Positions 1 through 5,720 of a DNA stretch of 9,396 nucleotides are shown here, piece by piece. The translations under genes were made by a program, and so were the position numbers. Source of the stretch: Ktedonobacterales bacterium (GTDB lineage: Bacteria; Chloroflexota; Ktedonobacteria; Ktedonobacterales; JADMIN01); the NCBI GenBank assembly GCA_025935235.1, contig JAICVT010000168.1, positions 1 through 9,396 on the forward strand. The letters run 5' to 3'. Below the pieces are notes generated by a model. That model saw only the letters and a program-made list of their open reading frames with translations. It was not told the DNA's origin and made no database searches. How positions within the stretch are numbered: the stretch's first letter is position 1; each line of letters begins with the position of its first letter.

Positions 1-2034
1 CATCAGCACATTCAGCGTATTGGCGTCGGCGCGGGTCAGCAGCCGGCCCGCGGAGCCGCCGCTCACGCTGGTGAGCTTGGCGTCAGGCAGCGCGCCATGC
101 GCCAGATCGTAGCCCTGCACGCCGCTCAGGAAGAACAGCGCGCCCTGGCGGCCCACATTGCTCGTGCTGGCGCGTCGCGGCGCGTTTTGCAGCACGGTGG
201 CGATCGGCGTGCTGTTGACGGCGACTGGCTGATCCTGCGCCAGCGACGTGACGACTGGCTTGCCCTCCACATCGTGGTTCGCCGCGACCGCCTTGTCCAC
301 AGCGGGCTTGTCATGCACACCAGCGATGATGAACGAGTTGTATTTGATCTGCGTCGAGAAGGCCGCATTGATCTCGGCCTTGATGTTCTGACCAAGCGCC
401 AATATCAGGCCGATGCCAAAGACACCGACGAAGAGCGCCACCATCGTCGTGACACTGCGCGTACTCTCGCGCCCCATGTTGCGCATCGCCATGCGTGTAT
501 TGGCCTTGCTGGTGCGCGGCAGGAATGGCAGGATCGTGATCAACACCGCCAGGGTCAGCGCCAGCGCGCCAAACGCAGGCGCCTTGATGACCAGGAAGAC
601 GCCCACCGCCAGCGAAGCCAGCGAGAGCAGCGCGTACCACCAGGTCAGGCGCTCAGGCGCGGGGAAGCGGCTGATGAGCAGCACCAGCAGGAAAAAGATG
701 CCCGCCAGCAGCGCCAGCACGAAGCCTGTCCCCACGATCGAGACGAGCGCGACGACGAAATTCCCCAGGATGACATAGGCGAGCACGAAGAAGAGAATCG
801 CCAGCAGCGCCAGCAAGAACAGCCGCAGCGCCAACCCGACGCCCGCCAGCCCCTCGCTGACGCCACGGATGACCGCCAGCGGGCGAATCTGCGCCGCCTG
901 CACGATCGGCATCAGACCGAAGATCAGCGCCGTCGCCACTCCGATCAGCAGGCCAGAGAAAATGATATGCCAGTCCAGCACGAACGGCAGATCAATGTAG
1001 AAGCGCTGCGTCACGAGCTTGTTGACCAGCGTCGAGACGCCAACGCCCGCCGCCGAGCCAATCGCGCCGCCCAGGAAGCCCAACAGCGCCGCCTCCAGCC
1101 CAAAGAGCGCGTAGAGGTCGCCGCGCCGATAGCCCGTCGTCTTGAGCACGGCGATCTCGACCTGCCGACGTCGCAGCAGCACCTGCATCGTGTTGACGAT
1201 GCCCACGCCGCCAATCAACAGCGAGAGCAGCCCCACCACCTCCAGGAAGTAGCGGATGTTCTGGACATTGCTCTCGTTCTGTTGCAGCGCGTCTTTGGTC
1301 GTCGTGACCGTGGCCGTCGGCAACTGCTGTTCGATGGCCTTCTTGGCCTTGTCGGCGTTGGCGTTGGAGTGGTCAGGCACATTGACATAGACCGCGCCGT
1401 AGCTGACCGGCAGCGCCGATGAGCTGGTGACCGCCGTGTAGCCATCCAGCGAGACGAGCGCCTGCGGCCGCTGGAAGAAGCCCGCGCTGGCCACGATCCC
1501 CGCCACCGCGCCGTCGAAGACGCGCCCATCATCAGAGGTAAGGTGGACCTGATCGCCCACCGAGACGCCCAGCGTGGTGGCCAGGCTCTTCGAGAGGACG
1601 ATGTTCGTGCCGGTGAGCGTTGATTGCAGCGTCGCGCCGCTGGGATCGAGGAAGGTTGGCGGGCCAGCCAGCGGGAAGCGCGACGGATCAATCGCCTTCA
1701 GCTCGAAATATTGCGCGTCGCCCTGTTTATTGGCTGATTGCACATTGTGGGTGGAGACAGCCGTATAGGTCGTGATGAGTCCATCACTCTGGATCTTATC
1801 GAACACGCTGAGCTGGTCGGCGCGCAGGTTGATGATCGGCGTCGTGACGGAGATGTCGCCGCCATTGCTGTCGCGGATGTTGCCTGTGAGGCCCTGGTTG
1901 ACCGATGCGCCCACCAACTGCAGCGAGACAATTGCCATCACGCCGACCGCTACGCAGAAGATCGCCAGCAGCGTGCGTTGACCGCCCCGCATCAGCGAGC
2001 GCGTGGCATAGGACCAGTAGAGTCCGAGTTTCAT
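1..2034 (-). CDS. ABC transporter permease, FtsX/MacB type (C-terminus beyond left edge)
   Basis: This is the membrane subunit of an ABC exporter, partnered with the ATPase gene 26 nt upstream. The frame is open for 678 codons from the ATG at 2034 to base 1, so the C-terminus is missing. Residues 1-20 are amphipathic and basic and lead into a membrane helix (about 21-41). A periplasmic or extracellular MacB-PCD-like domain follows (about 45-255). Next comes a FtsX core with helices near 258-284, the conserved cytoplasmic stretch RRRQVEIAVLKTTG (about 287-300), and helices near 306-335 and 356-378. Several hydrophobic segments fill about 400-515. From M520 (GRESTRSVTT) a new helix and a second extracellular domain begin, so a two-FtsX-unit architecture is likely. 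The SD is weak (AGAG). Family knowledge: such permeases move lipids, lipoproteins, peptides or drugs by mechanotransmission. The substrate cannot be told from the sequence. Confidence 0.9.
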   Translation of the reverse strand, partial: MKLGLYWSYATRSLMRGGQRTLLAIFCVAVGVMAIVSLQLVGASVNQGLTGNIRDSNGGDISVTTPIINLRADQLSVFDKIQSDGLITTYTAVSTHNVQSANKQGDAQYFELKAIDPSRFPLAGPPTFLDPSGATLQSTLTGTNIVLSKSLATTLGVSVGDQVHLTSDDGRVFDGAVAGIVASAGFFQRPQALVSLDGYTAVTSSSALPVSYGAVYVNVPDHSNANADKAKKAIEQQLPTATVTTTKDALQQNESNVQNIRYFLEVVGLLSLLIGGVGIVNTMQVLLRRRQVEIAVLKTTGYRRGDLYALFGLEAALLGFLGGAIGSAAGVGVSTLVNKLVTQRFYIDLPFVLDWHIIFSGLLIGVATALIFGLMPIVQAAQIRPLAVIRGVSEGLAGVGLALRLFLLALLAILFFVLAYVILGNFVVALVSIVGTGFVLALLAGIFFLLVLLISRFPAPERLTWWYALLSLASLAVGVFLVIKAPAFGALALTLAVLITILPFLPRTSKANTRMAMRNMGRESTRSVTTMVALFVGVFGIGLILALGQNIKAEINAAFSTQIKYNSFIIAGVHDKPAVDKAVAANHDVEGKPVVTSLAQDQPVAVNSTPIATVLQNAPRRASTSNVGRQGALFFLSGVQGYDLAHGALPDAKLTSVSGGSAGRLLTRADANTLNVLM

Positions 2035-2060
2035 ATCGTTTCTCTGTTTCCCTCGCGCGC

Positions 2061-2780
2061 TCAGCTCTGGGCGATCAGGCCATCCACGATGTGGATGGTA
2101 CGTTTAGCGGCGCGGGCGACAGTCGGGTCATGCGTAGCAATGATGAAGGTCTTGCCGGTGCGGTCGCGCAGATCGCGGATCATCATCAGCACGTTCTCGC
2201 TGTTGCGCTGGTCGAGGTTGCCGGTCGGCTCATCCATGATGACGATGGCGGGGTCAGTCGCCAGCGCGCGCGCCACGGCGACCCGCTGCTGCTCGCCGCC
2301 GGAGAGCTGATTCGGGCGGTTGCGCAGACGATGCCCCAGCCCGACCAGCTCCAGAATCTGCTTGGCGCGATCAGCGGGGCGCCCGCTGTGCTTGCCCACA
2401 TACAGCGGCGCCTCGACATTCTCCTGCGCGGTCAGCGTGGGGATGAGGTTGAACGCCTGATAGACCATGCCGATCTTGGCATTGCGCACCTTGGCCAGCT
2501 GGCCCTCGCCCATCTTCGTGATGTCTATGCCGTCAATCAGCACGCGGCCGCTGGTCGGGTTATCCAGTCCGGCGATAATGCCCAGCAGCGTTGACTTGCC
2601 AGAGCCAGAGGGTCCCATCACCGCGACGAAATCGCCGTGTTCGATGCGCAGCGAGATGCCTTTGAGGATATCAATCCGCTCGCGCCCCAGCGGGAGCGAC
2701 TTGCGAATATCTATGGCTTCGAGCGCGGGCGTCAGTGTTGAGACCGCCCCCACCTGCTCCGAGCGTTCGGTTACATCCAC
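2061..2780 (-). CDS. ABC transporter ATP-binding protein, LolD/MacB family
   Basis: This is the cytoplasmic ATPase that powers the neighbouring FtsX-type permease. The 239 residues carry a full nucleotide-binding domain: Walker A GPSGSGKST (56-64), Q-loop Q108 in VYQAF, signature LSGGEQQR (159-166), Walker B IVIMDE (179-184), D-loop region GNLD (187-190) and switch His H217 in ATHD. The signature and the PTGNLD context are typical of the LolD/FtsE/MacB subfamily. The length is normal for a stand-alone ATPase of this kind. The start is a GTG with AAAGG about 10 nt upstream; an ATG at 2776 is out of frame. The gene precedes the permease by 26 nt, so the two are almost certainly co-transcribed. 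The function as an exporter ATPase is firm; the transported substrate is unknown. Confidence 0.95.
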   Translation of the reverse strand: MDVTERSEQVGAVSTLTPALEAIDIRKSLPLGRERIDILKGISLRIEHGDFVAVMGPSGSGKSTLLGIIAGLDNPTSGRVLIDGIDITKMGEGQLAKVRNAKIGMVYQAFNLIPTLTAQENVEAPLYVGKHSGRPADRAKQILELVGLGHRLRNRPNQLSGGEQQRVAVARALATDPAIVIMDEPTGNLDQRNSENVLMMIRDLRDRTGKTFIIATHDPTVARAAKRTIHIVDGLIAQS

Positions 2781-3092
2781 GGGTTGTGAACCTTTCTGTC
2801 CGCGTCATCAGCGGAGCGTGTCGAGGACGACGCGCGCAGCGCAGCGCGTCCACGCTGGACACTCCGGTGGGTGTACGACTACCACAGGAAGCGGTTGCAA
2901 CCCGACGACGGCGTCGCGCTCATGCCGATACTCCCGTACTCCACCCGTGGGCTATGATAGTCGCGTGGAGGGGCGCGACGCCAGACCCAATAGGGTCAGA
3001 ATGACTCCGCCCGCTCGCCAGCGGTCGCCTCTCAGAAAGTTGCGACAGAATTGCGACAATTGCACAATCATTGATGGCAGAGGAGCGAGCGC
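2781..3092. promoter_or_regulatory. Divergent intergenic region between the ABC operon and the methyltransferase
   Basis: This 312-nt gap lies between two divergent starts and must hold promoters for both. For the plus-strand gene the best candidate is TTGCGA (3040-3045), a 17-bp spacer and CACAAT (3063-3068), each matching consensus at 4 of 6. For the minus-strand ABC operon, TATCAT (complement of 2954-2959) matches 5 of 6 as a -10, but no good -35 sits at the right distance. The middle is GC-rich and contains no ORF with coding character. No RNA gene was recognised in it. Confidence 0.45.
3040..3058 (+). repeat. Direct repeat TTGCGACA x2, operator candidate
   Basis: TTGCGACA occurs at 3040-3047 and again at 3051-3058, an 11-bp spacing, about one helical turn. 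The first copy overlaps the proposed -35 of the methyltransferase gene. Tandem half-sites on one face of the helix would suit a winged-helix regulator of the OmpR/PhoB class, but the link to the nearby regulator is only an inference. Confidence 0.4.
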
Positions 3093-3929
3093 ATGACGGC
3101 CCCAGCGGGAGATGAGCGCGACGAAACCGACCCCTATGCGCGCATCGCGGAGTGGTACGACGTGGAGCACGACAGCTTCACCGACGATTTCGAGCTGTAT
3201 CTGGAGCTGCTCGGCGGTGAGACCCGTCGCCTTGCTATCCTGGAGGTCGGCTCGGGCAGCGGGCGGCTACTGGCGGCGCTGGCCAGTGCGGGCTACGTCG
3301 CCACTGGCGTCGAGCCATCCGCCGCCATGCGCGCGCGCCACGCCCAGCGGATGGCGGCGCTGCCAGAGGCCGTGGCGCGGCGCGCCAGCGTGGTCGCCGG
3401 CTCGGCTACGGCGCTCAACCTGCCCGCCGACCAGCGCTTCGATGTCGCGCTGCTGGCGCAGGGCGTCTTCGGCCACCTGCTCCGCGCTGAGCAGCGCGCG
3501 GCAGCGCTGGCGGCGCTGCGGTCGCACCTGCGTCCCAACGCGCGCCTGATCGTGGATGTTGACCTCGCGGGGCCGCGCCGCCTGCTGGAATCCGCGGGAC
3601 GCCTCTGGCTGCAAGGCGCCTGGCCCACCAGCCAGCGCCTCGAGATCGTGGAGCATCTGGTGGTTGGCGAGCCGGGCGCGACGCCAGGCGTAGTCGAGGT
3701 GACGCACCTCTACGACACGCATGAGCAGGGTGGCGCGGTGCGGCGCACCCTCACCCGCACGCCCCTGGCGCTGCTCTCGCGCGGCGAGGTGGCCCTGGCG
3801 ATCCAGCATGCGGGCTATGATATCGAAAGCCTGTATGGTGGCTATGACATGGCGCCCGCCGATGACGCCTCAGCCCGGCTGATTGCCGTGGCGCGCTGCT
3901 CCTCGCTCCCAGCCGAACCCTCAGCGTGA
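3093..3929 (+). CDS. Class I SAM-dependent methyltransferase
   Basis: A cytoplasmic protein of 278 residues that should transfer a methyl group from S-adenosylmethionine; the acceptor is unknown. The Rossmann-type motif I is ILEVGSGSGRLL (49-60). Acidic residue E74 (GVEPS) ends strand 2 and would bind the ribose. D118 in RFDVALL fits motif II (strand 4), and LRPNARLIVDVD (145-156 region) is the usual post-II segment. The N-terminal YARIAEWYD is typical of Methyltransf_25/11-like enzymes. The C-terminal half (about 160-270) carries the substrate-cap strands. The start is fixed by a strong SD, AGGAG at 3081-3085, 7 nt before the ATG. It is the only plus-strand gene here. Its stop overlaps the end of the opposing kinase gene by 9 nt. 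Confidence 0.88.
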   Translation: MTAPAGDERDETDPYARIAEWYDVEHDSFTDDFELYLELLGGETRRLAILEVGSGSGRLLAALASAGYVATGVEPSAAMRARHAQRMAALPEAVARRASVVAGSATALNLPADQRFDVALLAQGVFGHLLRAEQRAAALAALRSHLRPNARLIVDVDLAGPRRLLESAGRLWLQGAWPTSQRLEIVEHLVVGEPGATPGVVEVTHLYDTHEQGGAVRRTLTRTPLALLSRGEVALAIQHAGYDIESLYGGYDMAPADDASARLIAVARCSSLPAEPSA

Positions 3930-4673
3930 GTCGAGCGCATCCGGCGCATCCGGCGCATCCGGCGGCAGCGGCAATTCGAGGATGAAGCTGGCGCCGCCGC
4001 CGTCGCGCTCCAGCCAGAGGACGCCGCCCTGGGCCTCGGCGCAGGCGCGCGCCACCGCCAGCCCCAGCCCCACACCCAGCCCCACGCCGACATGCTCCAG
4101 CGGCGCGGCGCCAATCGTGAGCGGCTCGAAGAGGCGCTCCAGCGCGTCGGCGGCGACGCCTGGCCCGCCGTCGCGCACGCGGATTGCCACACGCTCGCCG
4201 CGCCGCCGCGCCTCCACGACGATCGGCGCATCGGCGGGCGAGAAGCGCAGCGCGTTCTCGATCAGCGCGGCCAGCGCGCGCGGCGCAAGGAATGCGGAGC
4301 CGTAGGCGTCGGTCAACCCGCTGGCGACGCTTACCTGAATCGTGCGCGTCGCGGCGGGCGCGTAGGGCGTCTGCGCGCTCTCGATAGCCTCCGCGATCAG
4401 CGGACCGAGCGGCAGCGGACCAAGCGGGTCGGTCAGCGCGTCATCCGCGCGCTTCATCAGCGTCTCCAGATCCTCGACCAGCTGCGCGAGCTGTGTCGCG
4501 CCGTCATTGGCGGCCGCGATCAGCAGACGCTGGCGCGCGCTGATCGTCTCGCCCGTGACTGGCAGATCCAGTTGCGAGATCATACTCACGACTGGATGCG
4601 CAGCGTTGCGCAGCGCATGCGACGCCACCTGCGAAAAGAGCCGCCGTGACGCGGAGTCGTCTTGACCGGTCAT
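3921..4673 (-). CDS. Soluble sensor histidine kinase lacking an input domain
   Basis: This is the likely partner of the response regulator just upstream. The 250 residues hold only the two catalytic domains. The dimerisation/phosphoacceptor segment has H19 in VASHALRN. The HATPase_c domain has an N-box at ALIENALRFSP (N140), G1 DGGPG (168-172), F-box LFEPL (181-185) and a glycine-rich G2 (196-206, GLGLAVA). No membrane helix, PAS, GAF or HAMP domain is present. The H-box is odd: A20 replaces the usual acidic residue after His and A24 the usual Pro, while N23 keeps the polar residue linked to phosphatase activity. The C-terminus is a PDA tandem repeat coded by three 9-bp units. In-frame ATGs at 4706, 4715 and 4724 are alternative starts. 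I chose 4673 because it overlaps the stop of a mini-ORF (ATGA). No start has a good SD, so translational coupling to the regulator is likely. Confidence 0.85.
   Translation of the reverse strand: MTGQDDSASRRLFSQVASHALRNAAHPVVSMISQLDLPVTGETISARQRLLIAAANDGATQLAQLVEDLETLMKRADDALTDPLGPLPLGPLIAEAIESAQTPYAPAATRTIQVSVASGLTDAYGSAFLAPRALAALIENALRFSPADAPIVVEARRRGERVAIRVRDGGPGVAADALERLFEPLTIGAAPLEHVGVGLGVGLGLAVARACAEAQGGVLWLERDGGGASFILELPLPPDAPDAPDALDSR
3937..3963 (-). repeat. 9-bp tandem repeat, three perfect copies (kinase C-terminus)
   Basis: GCATCCGGC (plus strand) occurs three times head to tail at 3937, 3946 and 3955. Read on the minus strand it encodes Pro-Asp-Ala repeats at the very end of the kinase. 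The unit keeps the frame, so copy-number changes would only lengthen or shorten the tail. Confidence 0.85.
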
Positions 4674-4693
4674 CTCATGCGCGCTTTCAACAT
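4670..4693 (-). other. Seven-codon mini-ORF linking regulator stop to kinase start
   Basis: The regulator stop and this ATG share bases (TGATG; ATG at 4693-4691). The reading frame MLKARMR ends in a TGA at 4672-4670 that overlaps the kinase ATG at 4673 as ATGA. A ribosome could therefore terminate, restart, terminate and restart again in sequence. It may be a coincidence in a tightly packed junction, and no peptide function is proposed. Confidence 0.3.
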
Positions 4694-5478
4694 CAATCCG
4701 ACCCATCCGACCCATCCGACTCATCGGCTCGCGGGTTATAGCGATAGCCGACGCGCTCAACATTGATAATGAAGCGATGATAGCCCGGATCTGGCTCGAT
4801 CTTCTCGCGCAGACGAGATATGGTCGCAAACAGACTGTCGCGGAAGTCGCCAGGATCGAACGCCTCACCAGCGGCGTCTGCTTCTTCTGTCCAGACCTCG
4901 CGGATCAGACTCGCATAGGACACCGCCTCGCCACTCGCGTGGACGAGCGCCAGCAGCGCCCTGATCCCGTTCGGCGTCACCCGAATGACGCGGCCATCGG
5001 GCATCGTGACACGATGGCGCACGGCGTCCACCTGGGGTCGCCAGTCGCGCGGCGCCTGCGTGGTCGCGGCATTCGGCTGTGGGCGGCGGCTGAGGATGTT
5101 GCGCACGCGCTTGAGGAATACGCGCGCGTTAAAGGACTTGGCGATGAAATCGTCGGCCAGGTCCAGTCCCTCGGCCTCATCGCGTGCGGCGGCTCGATTG
5201 GTCAAGAACAGGCGGCTGGCATCGCTGCCGTCGGCCTTCAGGCATCGCGCCAGCTCGTAGCCATCCATTTCCGGCATGTTGATGTCGAGGATGATCAGGT
5301 CAGGACGCCACGCGCGCGCAACCTCCAGCCCGTCGCGCGCCGATGTCACCGACTGAATCTCGTAGAGTTCGTCGGTGACAGTCTCGAGCGCCGTCACACA
5401 CGGCCTGCTCTCGGCTGGCACATCGTCCACAATCAGAATGCGCCACGCCGCGTCGGCTGGGCGCCCGTCGTCCGCCAT
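4693..5478 (-). CDS. Response regulator, REC plus OmpR/PhoB-type winged helix
   Basis: This is a DNA-binding response regulator of 261 residues and the likely partner of the kinase downstream. The receiver domain (about 12-132) has the acidic pair D18/D19, phosphoacceptor D65 in ILDINMPEMDGYE, the switch Thr T93 and the conserved Lys K114. The usual Lys-Pro dipeptide is Lys-Ser here (AKSFN). A linker (133-148) leads to a Trans_Reg_C winged helix (about 150-248) with the recognition-helix region DSLFATISRLREKIE and the wing ending VERVGYRYNP. The tail is acidic Ser-Asp-Gly repeats. I chose the ATG at 5478, which has GAGGA about 10 nt upstream. The frame stays open to 5619, but that extension reads through a palindromic repeat cluster. 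An alternative ATG at 5535 lies inside the 13-bp repeats and has no SD. Binding targets are unknown; autoregulation is plausible. Confidence 0.9.
   Translation of the reverse strand: MADDGRPADAAWRILIVDDVPAESRPCVTALETVTDELYEIQSVTSARDGLEVARAWRPDLIILDINMPEMDGYELARCLKADGSDASRLFLTNRAAARDEAEGLDLADDFIAKSFNARVFLKRVRNILSRRPQPNAATTQAPRDWRPQVDAVRHRVTMPDGRVIRVTPNGIRALLALVHASGEAVSYASLIREVWTEEADAAGEAFDPGDFRDSLFATISRLREKIEPDPGYHRFIINVERVGYRYNPRADESDGSDGSD
4696..4722 (-). repeat. 9-bp tandem repeat, three copies (regulator C-terminus / kinase start region)
   Basis: Units ATCCGACCC start at 4696 and 4705, and a third copy with one mismatch (ATCCGACTC) starts at 4714. On the minus strand they encode the terminal Ser-Asp-Gly repeats of the regulator. 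In the kinase frame they supply successive in-frame ATG GGT CGG codons, creating ATGs at 4706 and 4715, with another at 4724. Each added unit would extend both frames by three codons. Confidence 0.8.
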
Positions 5479-5500
5479 ACTCGTGCCGTCCTCGCCAGTC

Positions 5501-5539
5501 TGGCTCCATCGTCCGGCTCCATCGTCTGGCTCCATTGTA
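5501..5539 (-). repeat. 13-bp tandem repeat, three copies, upstream of the response regulator
   Basis: Plus-strand units are TGGCTCCATCGTC (5501), CGGCTCCATCGTC (5514) and TGGCTCCATTGTA (5527). On the minus strand each reads roughly GACGATGGAGCCA and carries an ATG; because 13 is not a multiple of 3, the ATGs fall in three different frames. The array ends 23 nt before the chosen regulator start and overlaps the candidate -10 TACAAT (complement of 5534-5539). A role as a set of operator sites is inferred from this position. Confidence 0.75.
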
Positions 5540-5569
5540 GCAGCGTGAGCAATCGCCCGCGTGTGAGCA
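5534..5569 (-). promoter_or_regulatory. Candidate promoter and direct repeats for the two-component operon
   Basis: On the minus strand, TACAAT (5539-5534) matches the -10 consensus at 5 of 6. No recognisable -35 sits 17 bp upstream, which would suit an activated promoter. Just upstream, GTGAGCA occurs twice on the plus strand (5545-5551 and 5563-5569; TGCTCAC on the minus strand) with an 18-bp period, flanking the -35 zone. The 5' leader to the regulator ATG would be about 50 nt. Confidence 0.35.
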
Positions 5570-5582
5570 GCCGGGGCGGCCA

Positions 5583-5711
5583 GCGGTTGAAACCGCGCCT
5601 GGGAGGCCCACGGCTGCAAAGCCCGCCTGCGCGGACCAGGAACCTCCTGAAGCCGCGCCGGCAGGTTTTGCGGCGGCTCGCAGGCCGCCTTCCAGGCGCG
5701 ACTTCAGTCGC
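5583..5711. repeat. Cluster of short intergenic palindromes
   Basis: The spacer between patatin and regulator genes is a chain of small inverted repeats: GCGGTT/AACCGC with a 2-nt loop (5583-5596), GGCT/AGCC (5612-5623), GGCGGC/GCCGCC with a 6-nt loop (5672-5689) and GCGACT/AGTCGC with a 2-nt loop (5698-5711). No run of T follows any of them, so ordinary intrinsic terminators are unlikely. The style (GACTGAAGTC-like and GGTTGAAACC-like cores) resembles dispersed intergenic repeats. I recall similar sequences in Chloroflexota, but could not check copies elsewhere in this genome. The cluster starts 9 nt past the patatin stop. Confidence 0.6.
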
Positions 5712-5720
5712 CAGCCGCTA

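Noticed and set aside
97..1422. Long plus-strand open frame (441 codons)
   Set aside because: It is antisense to the FtsX-type permease, is extremely rich in Arg, Gln, Asp and His, and has no domain; it is a GC-codon shadow.
4674..4868. N-terminal extension of the kinase to 4868
   Set aside because: It would overlap the regulator by about 175 nt in another frame and adds no domain; starts at 4673-4724 are far more likely.
5479..5619. N-terminal extension of the response regulator
   Set aside because: It reads through palindromic and 13-bp repeats, lacks an SD, and the receiver domain starts normally after the ATG at 5478.
5501..5711. CRISPR array
   Set aside because: The 13-bp units are directly tandem with no spacers, the palindromes differ from each other, and no cas gene is present.
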